A DNA stretch of 64,000 nt from Lysobacter concretionis Ko07 = DSM 16239 (GCF_000768345.1 NZ_AVPS01000005.1:62001-126000), one strand, 5' to 3'. Numbered from the stretch's first letter, positions 1 to 7,849 are shown. The notes: generated from the letters alone by a model not told the origin. Numbers and translations are program-made.

Positions 1-691
1 CGGACAACAGGTCGCCGTTTTCCATCGCCACGGCGTTGCGCAGTGTCCGTCCCCGACCGAGGAATCGCGCGCGGTCGGTCTCGTATTCCGCCGTGTGATC
101 CTCCTGCCCTTCCACCAGCGCGACATGGGCGGCCCAGATTTGCGGCTCCTCCGGCGCACGCCGGCGTCGCGTGGCCAGCAGTACGCCGCCCTGCTCCACC
201 CATTCGGTCTTCACGAACATCTTGGAAAACGCCGGATGCGCCGCGTCGCTTGCCGCCGAAGCCAGGACCAGCTCGGCATAGGACGTCAGTTCGATGACGT
301 GTTGGAGGTGGCCGTGGTTGCTGATCGTGAGATGACGCAACTCGGCATCGCAATCCGCTGCGATCGCCACGGTCAGGCGGGTTTCCAATGTGCCGTCGTG
401 GCGGGCACTGGAAAAAAGTCCGTCCGTGGCCGTTGCCAGATAGCTGTCGGGCTCACCGCCATGGGGCTGTCTGCCCGCCGACCAGACCGCACCGCTGTCG
501 GCATCGCGCAGCAGGATGTGGCTGCCCCAGGCATCGCAGGTCGGGTCTTCGCGCCAGCGGGTGATTGCCAGTCCCAGCCACTGGCTCTGGCCTGATCCGG
601 CATCGGTCAGCATGGCGGTGTAGCGGCCGTTGGACAGCAGGTGTGCGCGCGATACGGCGCGTGGCTGCGGCGGTGGTGATGGCATGGGCAT
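1..691 (-). CDS. GH94-family glycoside phosphorylase or glucan synthase module, N-terminal part (cut by left edge)
   Basis: The reading frame is open from the edge to an ATG at 691 (a second in-frame ATG is at 685; the frame stays open up to a TAG at 851-853, with another ATG at 841). The start of the protein reads LLSNGRYTAMLTDAGSGQS followed by WLGLAITRWREDP. This is the typical opening of the GH94 N-terminal beta-sandwich found in cellobiose and 1,2-beta-oligoglucan phosphorylases and in the C-terminal half of cyclic beta-1,2-glucan synthases. The visible 230 residues contain no catalytic centre, so substrate cannot be read. The neighbouring divergent gene carries a glycoamylase domain, which is also part of cyclic beta-1,2-glucan synthases, so beta-1,2-glucan handling is a reasonable inference. 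No GT84 transferase part lies upstream, so this is a free-standing GH94 protein or a split one. Confidence 0.75.
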   Translation of the reverse strand, partial: MPMPSPPPQPRAVSRAHLLSNGRYTAMLTDAGSGQSQWLGLAITRWREDPTCDAWGSHILLRDADSGAVWSAGRQPHGGEPDSYLATATDGLFSSARHDGTLETRLTVAIAADCDAELRHLTISNHGHLQHVIELTSYAELVLASAASDAAHPAFSKMFVKTEWVEQGGVLLATRRRRAPEEPQIWAAHVALVEGQEDHTAEYETDRARFLGRGRTLRNAVAMENGDLLS

Positions 692-857
692 GCCGGCCTC
701 CAGTGGGCAGGTGGCTGCACGGCGGGTGGGAGTGGCCTGGCGTCCATGCGGGGTCTGGAAAGCAACGGTGTAGACGACTGACAGCACCCGCGTTGCCGGT
801 CCGATCCTACGCCGCGGCCGTGACGCGGCCTTTAACAACATCTGGCTACCCTACCTG

Positions 858-881
858 TTCCTGCAGGGACTCCCGCAGGAA
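858..881. promoter_or_regulatory. Imperfect palindrome between divergent GH94 and glycoamylase genes
   Basis: TTCCTGC at 858-864 is matched by GCAGGAA at 875-881, and GGG 866-868 pairs with CCC 872-874, leaving a single bulged A and a 3-base centre. It lies in the 286-base divergent spacer, about 170 bases from the GH94 start and 100 from the glycoamylase start. It could be an operator for a regulator not in the window, or an RNA hairpin in the leader. No run of T follows on either strand, which argues against a terminator. Confidence 0.4.
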
Positions 882-912
882 ACCCTGGAACCCCGGCCAA
901 GGAAAAAAAAGC

Positions 913-975
913 ATGACGCAAGTGATGGTTATGTGGTTCAAGGCCGCGGCCGACATCGCCGGCGGCGCGGTGTAG
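913..975 (+). CDS. Candidate 20-residue leader peptide before the glycoamylase gene
   Basis: ATG at 913 is preceded by an AAGGA ribosome-binding sequence about nine bases upstream (899-903). The frame encodes MTQVMVMWFKAAADIAGGAV and ends with TAG at 973-975. Two bases later comes the likely ATG (978) of the glycoamylase gene, which has no good ribosome-binding site of its own. The layout suggests translational coupling, the short frame being the entry point for ribosomes. No pause motif is recognisable. It could also be a chance frame. Confidence 0.35.
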   Translation: MTQVMVMWFKAAADIAGGAV

Positions 976-977
976 GC

Positions 978-2267
978 ATGGATAGCGCCGCCACCGACGA
1001 GGTGCTGCTGGATCAATTGCAGCGGGCGGCATTCGGGTACTTTCTGCAGGCCTTCAACCCGGCCAACGGGTTGGTCGCCGACACCAGCCGGGCGAACTCG
1101 CCCTGCAGCATCGCCGTGGTCGGGTTCGCCCTGTCGGCCTATCCAATCGCGGTGGAACGCGGCTGGATCGAACGCGACGAAGCCGTCCGTCGCGTGTTGG
1201 CATCGCTGCGGTTCTTCCACGACAGCGACCAGAGCGGCAGTGCGACGGCGACCGGCTACAAGGGGCTGTATTACCACTTCCTCGACATGCACACCGGCGC
1301 GCGCGTGTGGCGCTCGGAGTTGTCGACGATCGACTCGGCGCTGCTGATCGCCGGCGCGCTGACGGCGCGGTGCTATTTCGATGCCGACATCGCCGAGGAG
1401 GCCGAATTGCGGAAACTCGCCGACGTGCTGTATCGACGTGTGGACTGGCATTGGGCCAGTGATGGCAAGCCCACCATCCGTCAGGGCTGGAAGCCCGAAT
1501 GCGGGTTTCTGCATTACGGCTGGGATGGCTACGACGAGGGCATCATTCTCTATGTGCTGGCATCCGGCTCGCCGACCCACCCGATCGACAACTCGCATTA
1601 CGAGGCGTGGACGGCGACCTACCAGTGGGAGAACCTGTACGGGCACGACTTCCTCTATGCGGGTCCGTTGTTCGTGCATCAGTTCTCGCATGCGTGGATC
1701 GATTTCCGCGGCATCCAGGACCGCTTCATGCGCGAGAAGGATTGTGATTATTTCGAGAACAGCCGACGCGCCATCGCCGTCCAGCGCGAGTACGCATGGC
1801 GCAACCCGCACGAATTCAGCGGCTACGACGAAAACTGCTGGGGTCTGACCGCCTGCGACGGCCCCGGCGAGGAGCTTCCTGGCCGCGCCCAGAACCTCGG
1901 CCGTCTGTACGGCTACGCCGCGCGCGGCGTGCCATACGGCCCCGACGACGGCACGCTCAGCGGCTGGGCGGCACTGGGCTCGTTGCCTTTCGAGCCGGAG
2001 ATCGCCATGGCCGCGGTGCACAATATGCTGGCGCGATACCCGACGATGTTGACGGAGCGGCAGTTCGCCAGCGGCTTCAACCCGCGCTGTGGCGATGCGG
2101 ACGGCGCCCCGTGGGTATCGAGCGGCCACTTCGGACTGGATCAGGGGCTGGTCGTGATGATGATCGAAAACCACCGCTCCGGATTGCCCTGGCGGCTCAT
2201 GCGCGGCTGTGAGTACGTCCGCGCCGGCCTGCATCGTGCCGGTTATGGCGGCGGGTGGTTGTCATGA
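978..2267 (+). CDS. Glycoamylase-domain (GLAA, PF10091-type) protein
   Basis: The 429-residue protein matches the glycoamylase-like (alpha/alpha)6 fold. Marks seen are a repeated Trp/Tyr-rich core (GYKGLYYHFLDM, then RSELSTIDSALLIAG), ECGFLHYGWDGYDEG, QFSHAWIDFRGIQD, ENCWGLTACDGP and a C-terminal WVSSGHFGLDQGL. The family includes endo-beta-1,2-glucanases of GH144 and the middle domain of cyclic beta-1,2-glucan synthases. No signal peptide is visible, so the product is probably cytoplasmic. An alternative GTG start at 933 adds 15 residues rich in Arg; I chose 978 because homology-like sequence begins there. The FAD oxidoreductase gene follows after ten bases, and the GH94 gene is divergent. 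The precise glucan substrate is inference. Confidence 0.85.
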   Translation: MDSAATDEVLLDQLQRAAFGYFLQAFNPANGLVADTSRANSPCSIAVVGFALSAYPIAVERGWIERDEAVRRVLASLRFFHDSDQSGSATATGYKGLYYHFLDMHTGARVWRSELSTIDSALLIAGALTARCYFDADIAEEAELRKLADVLYRRVDWHWASDGKPTIRQGWKPECGFLHYGWDGYDEGIILYVLASGSPTHPIDNSHYEAWTATYQWENLYGHDFLYAGPLFVHQFSHAWIDFRGIQDRFMREKDCDYFENSRRAIAVQREYAWRNPHEFSGYDENCWGLTACDGPGEELPGRAQNLGRLYGYAARGVPYGPDDGTLSGWAALGSLPFEPEIAMAAVHNMLARYPTMLTERQFASGFNPRCGDADGAPWVSSGHFGLDQGLVVMMIENHRSGLPWRLMRGCEYVRAGLHRAGYGGGWLS

Positions 2268-2277
2268 GAATGCCGCC

Positions 2278-3807
2278 ATGAGTCCGACAACCCCCAACCC
2301 GCCACCACCGTCCACGGCTCCGGCCGATGTCTACGAGCGCGAACGCCTGGCCAACCTGCGGCCGCCGCAATGGATCAATCCGACCCCTGCCCCGCTTTAC
2401 GACCTGGTGGTCATCGGCGCCGGTACTGCCGGACTGACGGCGGCGAGCATGGCCGCCGGACTGGGGGCAAAAGTGGCCCTGGTGGAATCCGGCCTGCTGG
2501 GTGGCAATTGCCTGAACACCGGTTGCGTGCCGTCCAAGGCGGTCATCCGCACATCGCGCCTGGTCGCGGAGATGCGCAACGCGGCGAAGTACGGCGCGCA
2601 GGCACCCACCGATGTCGTGGTCGACTTTGCCGCGGTGATGCGGCGCATGCGCGACATCCGCGCCCGCATCAGTCGCGGCGATTCGGCACGGCGGCTCTCC
2701 GCACAGGGCGTGAGCGTGTTCTTCGGACAGGGGCGTTTCAGCGCGGCGGATGCGTTGACGGTGGCCGGTGCGAACCTGCGTTTCAGGAAGGCGCTGGTCG
2801 CCACCGGCGCCCGACCGCGCATACCGCAGATTCCCGGCCTGGCCGAAGCCGGCTACCTGACCAACGAATCCGCCTTCGACGTGACCGAACTGCCACGCCG
2901 GCTGCTGGTGGTCGGCGGTGGCCCGCTGGGTTGCGAGATGGCGCAGGCGTTCTGCCGCTTCGGCGCACAGACGACCATCGTGCAGCACTGGCCGTTGTTC
3001 CTGCCCAAGGAAGAGCGCGACGCCGCGCAGCTCCTGGCCAACGCGCTGGCGCGGGACGGGCTGGAAGTGCGGCTCAATACCCGTGTGGTCAATATCCGGG
3101 TGGAAGGCGGCAACAAGATCGCCGAACTGATCAGCGACGATTACGAAAGCACGGTGGAGGTCGATGCCATCCTGACCGGCGCGGGCCGGGTTCCCAATGT
3201 CGAAGGATTGGATCTGGAAACCGCCGGGATCGAGTACGACTCCCAACGCGGCGTCCATGTCGATGACTTCCTGCAGACCAGCAATCCGCGCATCTACGCC
3301 GCCGGCGATGTCTGCCTGGAGCACAAGTTCAGCGATACCGCCGACGCGTCGGCCCGCATCGTGGTCAACAACGCCCTGCTGGACGGCAGCGAGCGGCTGA
3401 GCGGATTGACGATTCCCTGGTGCACCTACACCGACCCCGAGATCGCCCACGTCGGGCTGTACGTGCGCCAGGCGCGCGAGCGCGGTATTCCGGTGCACAC
3501 CTTCACCGTGCCGATGCACGATGTCGACCGGGCGATTGCCGACGACGAGGAAGTGGGCTTCGTGAAGATCCACGTCCGCGACGGCAGCGACGAGATCCTC
3601 GGCGCGACCATCGTTGCCCGCCACGCTGGCGAGATGATCAGCGAGATCACCCTGGCGATCGTCGCCGGCATCGGCCTGGGCACGCTGTCGCGCGTCATCC
3701 ATGCCTACCCCACGCAGGCCGAGGCCATCCGCAAAGCGGCCGATGCCTACATCCGCAGCCTGCCCTCGCCCACTGCGCCGTCCCGCCTGCGACGATGGTT
3801 GTCATGA
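2278..3807 (+). CDS. MerA-like FAD-dependent pyridine nucleotide-disulfide oxidoreductase
   Basis: A 509-residue flavoprotein of the dihydrolipoamide dehydrogenase/mercuric reductase superfamily. Seen: the FAD Rossmann motif VIGAGTAGLTAA, the redox-active disulfide GGNCLNTGCVPSK, a second nucleotide-binding motif VVGGGPLGCEMAQ, the FAD-contact segment IYAAGDV and the C-terminal IHAYPTQAEAIRKAAD dimer-interface helix. It lacks both the N-terminal heavy-metal domain and the C-terminal Cys pair of true mercuric reductases, so mercury detoxification should not be assumed. Start at 2278 is preferred over 2209, because 2209 would overlap the upstream gene by 59 bases. It is probably co-transcribed with the glycoamylase gene and gnd (34-base gap). 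The physiological electron acceptor is unknown. Confidence 0.85.
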   Translation: MSPTTPNPPPPSTAPADVYERERLANLRPPQWINPTPAPLYDLVVIGAGTAGLTAASMAAGLGAKVALVESGLLGGNCLNTGCVPSKAVIRTSRLVAEMRNAAKYGAQAPTDVVVDFAAVMRRMRDIRARISRGDSARRLSAQGVSVFFGQGRFSAADALTVAGANLRFRKALVATGARPRIPQIPGLAEAGYLTNESAFDVTELPRRLLVVGGGPLGCEMAQAFCRFGAQTTIVQHWPLFLPKEERDAAQLLANALARDGLEVRLNTRVVNIRVEGGNKIAELISDDYESTVEVDAILTGAGRVPNVEGLDLETAGIEYDSQRGVHVDDFLQTSNPRIYAAGDVCLEHKFSDTADASARIVVNNALLDGSERLSGLTIPWCTYTDPEIAHVGLYVRQARERGIPVHTFTVPMHDVDRAIADDEEVGFVKIHVRDGSDEILGATIVARHAGEMISEITLAIVAGIGLGTLSRVIHAYPTQAEAIRKAADAYIRSLPSPTAPSRLRRWLS

Positions 3808-3841
3808 CGTGTCGTCGCACTACAAACCAAAGGAGAGTGAG

Positions 3842-4747
3842 ATGAAACTCGGCATGATCGGTCTGGGCCGCATGGGAGCCAACATGGCCCGGCGGCTGAT
3901 GCGTGGTGGCCACGCGATTGTCGGCTTCGATCCGCAGGCGGAGGCCCGCCAGGCGCTGGCCGAGGACGGTGCGCAGACGGTGGACTCGCTGGCCGCACTG
4001 GTCGCCAGCCTGCCGGCGCCGCGCACCGTGTGGATGATGGTGCCGGCCGGCGCGATCACCGAAGACACCGTCACCGCCCTGTCACCACTGCTGCAGGCCG
4101 GCGACACGCTCGTCGATGGCGGCAATGCCAATTACAAGGACACGTTGCGTCGTGCCGAAAAGCTGGCATCACAGCAGGTGCACTACATCGACTGCGGCAC
4201 CAGCGGCGGCGTGTGGGGGCTGGCGGAGGGCTTCAGCCTGATGATCGGCGGCGATGAGGCGGCGGTGGAGCGGTTGAGACCGGTATTCGAAACGCTCGCC
4301 CCGGCGAAGGACCGGGGCTGGGGCCGCGTCGGCCCGGCCGGCGCCGGCCACTTCACCAAGATGGTCCACAACGGCATCGAGTACGGAATGATGCAGGCCT
4401 ACGCGGAAGGGTTTTCCATCCTGCAGCACAAGCAGGCGTTCGCGCTGGACCTGCACCAGGTCGCCGACATCTGGCGCAGCGGCAGCGTCGTGCGTTCGTG
4501 GCTGCTGGACCTGACCGCGCTGGCGCTGGAAAAGAACCCGTCGATGGACGGCATCGCGCCCTACGTGGAGGACTCCGGCGAAGGCCGCTGGACTGTGGCC
4601 GAAGCCATCGACCTGGATGTGTCCGCGCCGGTCATCACCCTGGCGCTGCTGGAACGCCTGCGTTCGCGCGACGCGGATTCGTATTCGGACAAGCTGCTGG
4701 CGGCGATGCGCAACCAGTTCGGCGGCCACGCGATGAAGAAGGAATGA
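3842..4747 (+). CDS. gnd: 6-phosphogluconate dehydrogenase, decarboxylating, short (YqeC/Gnd-II) type
   Basis: Oxidatively decarboxylates 6-phosphogluconate to ribulose 5-phosphate. The 301-residue protein has the coenzyme motif GLGRMGANMARRL, substrate-binding DGGNANYKD and CGTSGGVWG, and the catalytic Lys in HFTKMVHNGIEY. Classic Gnd is about 470 residues; this short form is the branch that is often NAD-linked (family knowledge, not shown here). Start at 3842 is fixed by a strong AAAGGAG just upstream. The stop overlaps the next start (ATGA), so translation is coupled to 6-phosphogluconolactonase, which makes its substrate. Confidence 0.95.
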   Translation: MKLGMIGLGRMGANMARRLMRGGHAIVGFDPQAEARQALAEDGAQTVDSLAALVASLPAPRTVWMMVPAGAITEDTVTALSPLLQAGDTLVDGGNANYKDTLRRAEKLASQQVHYIDCGTSGGVWGLAEGFSLMIGGDEAAVERLRPVFETLAPAKDRGWGRVGPAGAGHFTKMVHNGIEYGMMQAYAEGFSILQHKQAFALDLHQVADIWRSGSVVRSWLLDLTALALEKNPSMDGIAPYVEDSGEGRWTVAEAIDLDVSAPVITLALLERLRSRDADSYSDKLLAAMRNQFGGHAMKKE

Positions 4748-5502
4748 GCAGCTCGTCTCTACCGCCCGTAGAGGCGGAGGCCGTGACAGAAGCCGGCCGC
4801 GTCCGCTGGCATCGCGTCGATGGCAGCGCGGCGCTCCAGGCCGAAGCGGCCCGCTGGATTCTGGCCGCCGCCACGCGGGCGATCGCCGCTCGGGGCCGTT
4901 TCAACCTGGTGCTGGCCGGCGGCAATACGCCGCGGGGTGTGTATGCGCGGCTGCGCGACGCGGGCGCCGACTGGCCGCGCTGGCACCTCTGGTTCGGCGA
5001 TGAGCGCTGCCTGCCTGCGGACCATCCCGATCGCAACAGCGTCATGGCGCATGACGCCTGGCTGGCGCACGTGCCGATTCCGGCGCAGCAGATCCATGTC
5101 ATCCCGGCCGAGCAAGGTGCCGATGCCGGGGCAGCCGGCTATGCGCGGATGCTGGCTGCCCTGCCCGCAGGCGACTTCGGCCAATTCGACCTGGTGCTGC
5201 TCGGCCTGGGGGAGGACGGGCATACCGCCAGCCTTTTTCCCGGTCAGGATTGGGGCGTCGAAGCGCATTCGCCCGACGCACTGGGCGTGCACGATGCCCC
5301 AAAGCCGCCGCCGGAACGTGTCTCGCTCAGCGCCGCGCGACTGGGCCGCACGCGCGAGGCGCTGTTCCTGGTCGATGGCGAAAGCAAGCGCGACGCCGTG
5401 AGCCAGTGGCGGGCCGGCGACAATATCCCCGCACGCGCGATACGCCCTCCCGCCGGCGTCGATGTGCTGGTGGAGGCGTCGCTGTTGAAGGACTCCACAT
5501 GA
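4744..5502 (+). CDS. pgl: 6-phosphogluconolactonase
   Basis: Hydrolyses 6-phosphoglucono-lactone, the product of Zwf, to 6-phosphogluconate. The 252-residue protein shows the NagB/Pgl-type motifs LVLAGGNTPRGVYARL, WFGDERCLPADHPDRN and LLGLGEDGHTASLFPG. Its ATG overlaps the gnd stop by four bases, so the two enzymes on either side of 6-phosphogluconate are made from one message. zwf lies about 12 kb away at the head of the opposite-strand cluster. Downstream the gene converges on arsB with a 60-base gap in which I see no hairpin terminator. Confidence 0.95.
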   Translation: MSSSSLPPVEAEAVTEAGRVRWHRVDGSAALQAEAARWILAAATRAIAARGRFNLVLAGGNTPRGVYARLRDAGADWPRWHLWFGDERCLPADHPDRNSVMAHDAWLAHVPIPAQQIHVIPAEQGADAGAAGYARMLAALPAGDFGQFDLVLLGLGEDGHTASLFPGQDWGVEAHSPDALGVHDAPKPPPERVSLSAARLGRTREALFLVDGESKRDAVSQWRAGDNIPARAIRPPAGVDVLVEASLLKDST

Positions 5503-5562
5503 GGCGGGTGGTTCTCCGGCTTCGACTCTCCGCAGGGCAATCACGGACCAGTCGCGCATCCA

Positions 5563-6849
5563 TCACGCGAGGCTCAGCCGCACTGCCAAAGCCAGCAAGG
5601 TCACGAGCAGCACCGGAAGCGTCAGGACGATGCCGACCCTGAAGTAATAGCCCCAGCCGATCCGGATGTTCTTGCGGGCCAGCACGTGCAGCCAGAGCAG
5701 CGTGGCCAGGCTGCCGATCGGGGTGAATTTCGGACCCAGGTCGCTGCCGATGACGTTGGCGTAGATCATCGCCTCGCGCACGGTTCCCTCGGCCTGGCTG
5801 GCGTCGATGGAAAGCGCGCCGACCAGCACCGTCGGCATGTTGTTCATGATCGACGACAGGAACGCCGTCAGCAGGCCGGTCCCGATCGTCGCTCCCCACA
5901 AGCCGTAACCGGCGAAAACATCCAGCAGCCTGGCCAGATGGTCCGTCAGTCCCTGGTTGCGCAGGCCGTAGACCACCAGGTACATGCCGAGCGAGAACAC
6001 CACGATCTGCCACGGCGCTTCCCGTACGACCTTGCGGGTCGATATCGTGTGTCCGCGTGCCGCCACACCCAGCAGGACCAGCGCCCCGGCCCCTGCCACC
6101 ACGCTGATCGGCACGCCGATCCGGTCCAGACCGAAAAACCCGACCAGCAACAACGCCAGCACCGCCCAGCCCGCATTGAAGGTGGTGCGGTCGACGATGG
6201 CCGAACGCGGATCCTGCAACTGCGCAACGTCATAGCTGCCCGGGATGTCGCGACGGAAAAACCACAGCAGCATGCCCAGCGTCGCTGCGACCGAGACCAG
6301 GTTGACCGGCATCATGACCGAGGCATATTCGGCAAAGCCGATGCCGAAGTAATCCACCGAGACGATGTTGACCAGGTTGGAAACGACCAGCGGCAGACTG
6401 GCGGTGTCGGCCACAAATCCGGCCGCCATCACGAAGGCCAGCGTGGCGGCCTGACTGAACCTGAGCGCCAGCAGCATGGCGATGACGATCGGCGTCAGGA
6501 TCAGCGCCGCGCCGTCGTTGGCAAACAACGCCGCCACGGCCGCACCGAGCAACACGAGAAAGGTGAACAGCCGGCGCCCGCCGCCGTTGCCCCAGCGCGC
6601 CACGTGCAGCGCCGCCCACTCGAAGAATCCGGCCTCATCCAGCAACAGGCTGATGATGATCACCGCGATGAAGGTGAAGGTGGCGTTCCAGACAAAGCCC
6701 CAGACCGTCGGGATGTCCCCGATATCCACCACGCCGGTCAGCAATGCCAATGCGGCGCCGAGCATGGCGCTCCAGCCGACCCCGAGGCCTTTCGGCTGCC
6801 AGATGACCAGGACGATGGTGGCGATGAAGATCAGCAGTGCAACCAGCAC
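5563..6849 (-). CDS. arsB: Arsenite efflux permease ArsB
   Basis: A 428-residue inner-membrane protein with 11-12 hydrophobic segments and the ArsB/NhaD signatures [35 protein letters not shown] and [16 protein letters not shown]. It exports arsenite or antimonite and is proton-driven when no ArsA ATPase is present; no arsA is seen here. It follows arsR with only three bases between, so the two are one transcript. The operon is divergent from arsC across a 41-base spacer. Confidence 0.95.
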   Translation of the reverse strand: MLVALLIFIATIVLVIWQPKGLGVGWSAMLGAALALLTGVVDIGDIPTVWGFVWNATFTFIAVIIISLLLDEAGFFEWAALHVARWGNGGGRRLFTFLVLLGAAVAALFANDGAALILTPIVIAMLLALRFSQAATLAFVMAAGFVADTASLPLVVSNLVNIVSVDYFGIGFAEYASVMMPVNLVSVAATLGMLLWFFRRDIPGSYDVAQLQDPRSAIVDRTTFNAGWAVLALLLVGFFGLDRIGVPISVVAGAGALVLLGVAARGHTISTRKVVREAPWQIVVFSLGMYLVVYGLRNQGLTDHLARLLDVFAGYGLWGATIGTGLLTAFLSSIMNNMPTVLVGALSIDASQAEGTVREAMIYANVIGSDLGPKFTPIGSLATLLWLHVLARKNIRIGWGYYFRVGIVLTLPVLLVTLLALAVRLSLA

Positions 6850-6852
6850 GGG

Positions 6853-7203
6853 TCAGTCCTTGCCCACTTTCTGCGCACCCTTGCCGGACGTGTCGGACGC
6901 AGGAAGGCATTGACTCCGATCGCCGTCGCAGCAGTTGTCGGTAAGGAACCCGATCAGGCCGTTCATGGCATCGAAGTCGGCCCGGTAGCAGATGTAGCGG
7001 CCACGGGGCTCACCCTGGATCAGCCCCGCCGCGGCGAGTTCCTTGAGGTGAAACGACAAGGTTGCGCCGGGCAGCGACAGCGCCTCGGCGATCTCCCCGG
7101 GCATGCGTCCCTCCGGACCGGCTTCGACCAGCAGGCGAAAGACCGAGAGCCGGGTCGCCTGCCCGAGGGCGGCAAGCGCGATGGTTGCGTCATTCAATTC
7201 CAT
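6853..7203 (-). CDS. arsR: ArsR-family arsenic-responsive repressor
   Basis: A 116-residue winged-helix repressor: RLSVFRLLVEAGPEG leads to the recognition region LSLPGATLSFHLKELAAAGLI. The usual metal site ELCVCDL in the DNA-binding helix is absent. Instead three Cys sit near the C-terminus in DNCCDGDRSQC. This arrangement resembles the Acidithiobacillus ferrooxidans ArsR, which binds As(III) with Cys95, Cys96 and Cys102. It probably represses both its own arsRB transcript and the divergent arsC. Its ATG lies only eight bases from a putative -10, so translation may be leaderless or nearly so. Confidence 0.93.
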   Translation of the reverse strand: MELNDATIALAALGQATRLSVFRLLVEAGPEGRMPGEIAEALSLPGATLSFHLKELAAAGLIQGEPRGRYICYRADFDAMNGLIGFLTDNCCDGDRSQCLPASDTSGKGAQKVGKD

Positions 7204-7244
7204 GTTTTTAGAATACTGGAATCAACTCGAACGAGACAACCACC
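7204..7244. promoter_or_regulatory. Shared arsR/arsC promoter-operator region
   Basis: This 41-base spacer separates the divergent starts. For arsR (minus strand) TTGTCT at 7239-7234 and TATTCT at 7215-7210, 18 bases apart, resemble -35 and -10 elements. For arsC TAGAAT at 7209-7214 could serve as -10. GAAT occurs twice as a direct repeat (7211-7214 and 7219-7222), overlapping both -10 elements, a plausible ArsR-binding position. All assignments are by eye. Confidence 0.45.
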
Positions 7245-7676
7245 ATGACGATTGCCATGGACGCCACGATCTATCACAACCCCGCCTGCGGCACCTCGCG
7301 CAACACGCTGGCGCTGATCCGTCACGCCGGGATCGAGCCCACCGTCATCGAGTACCTGCGTGAGCCGCCTTCGCGCGATCGCCTGGTCGAGTTGATCGCA
7401 GCCGCAGGCCTGGGCGTGCGTGATGCCATGCGGAAGAAAGGTACGCCCTACGAAGCCCTCGGACTGGACGATCCGACCCTGTCGGACGACCAGTTGCTCG
7501 ATGCGATGCTGGCGGAGCCGGTCCTGATCAACCGGCCGTTTGTGGTCACCTCGTCGGGTACGCGCCTGTGCCGGCCGTCGGAGGTGGTGCTCGACATTCT
7601 GCCGACGATCACCCGTCCATTCGCCAAGGAGGACGGCGAGCTGGTCATCGACGAGAGCGGGCACCGCGTCCGATAA
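7245..7676 (+). CDS. arsC: Glutaredoxin-coupled arsenate reductase ArsC
   Basis: Reduces arsenate to arsenite for export by ArsB, using glutathione and glutaredoxin. The 143-residue protein has the active-site loop YHNPACGTSRNTLALI with the catalytic Cys, and the downstream arginines typical of the family (KKGTPYEAL, INRPFVVT). A second in-frame ATG at 7257 would shorten it by four residues. It is divergent from arsRB and probably under the same repressor. NADPH for the glutathione system could come from the pentose phosphate genes around it; that link is only inference. Confidence 0.95.
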   Translation: MTIAMDATIYHNPACGTSRNTLALIRHAGIEPTVIEYLREPPSRDRLVELIAAAGLGVRDAMRKKGTPYEALGLDDPTLSDDQLLDAMLAEPVLINRPFVVTSSGTRLCRPSEVVLDILPTITRPFAKEDGELVIDESGHRVR

Positions 7677-7696
7677 CAGAAACCCAGGTGCCCAGC

Positions 7697-7834
7697 TCAC
7701 TTCCCCCGGCGCCTGCGGTCGAGCCGGGACCAGTAGGGAAACTCGTCCTCGTAGACCTCGGTGTCCACTTCCATGACGCGCGCCGTCGGGCCGCGCTGCG
7801 ACCGCCGCGGCTGCCATTGCGGTATTGCCGGCAA
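7697..7834 (-). CDS. Small candidate gene, 45 residues, TTG start, downstream of the FHA-GGDEF gene
   Basis: An AGGGG lies about ten bases before a TTG at 7834, and the frame continues to TGA at 7699-7697. It begins 15 bases after the stop of the diguanylate cyclase gene. The predicted product is basic at the start (WQPRRSQRGPTARVM), acidic in the middle (EVDTEVYEDEFPYW) and ends in a cluster of Arg and Lys. An internal ATG would give only 25 residues. I do not recognise a family. The favourable spacing and non-random composition support coding, but without comparison it remains a candidate. Confidence 0.4.
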   Translation of the reverse strand: MPAIPQWQPRRSQRGPTARVMEVDTEVYEDEFPYWSRLDRRRRGK

Positions 7835-7849
7835 GCGAAAATGTCCCCT

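Noticed and set aside
846-2234. Long open frame on the minus strand across the glycoamylase gene
   Set aside because: It is the mirror of a strongly recognisable protein on the plus strand and its translation resembles no family; long antisense frames are expected at this GC content.
2278-3807. Mercuric reductase as part of a metal-resistance island with ars
   Set aside because: The heavy-metal domain and C-terminal Cys pair are missing and no merR, merT or merP is present, so the link to ars is not supported.
5686-7248. 520-codon plus-strand frame over arsB and arsR
   Set aside because: Its product is rich in Gln, His, Arg and Asp in the way antisense frames of GC-rich genes are; ArsB and ArsR on the other strand are unmistakable.
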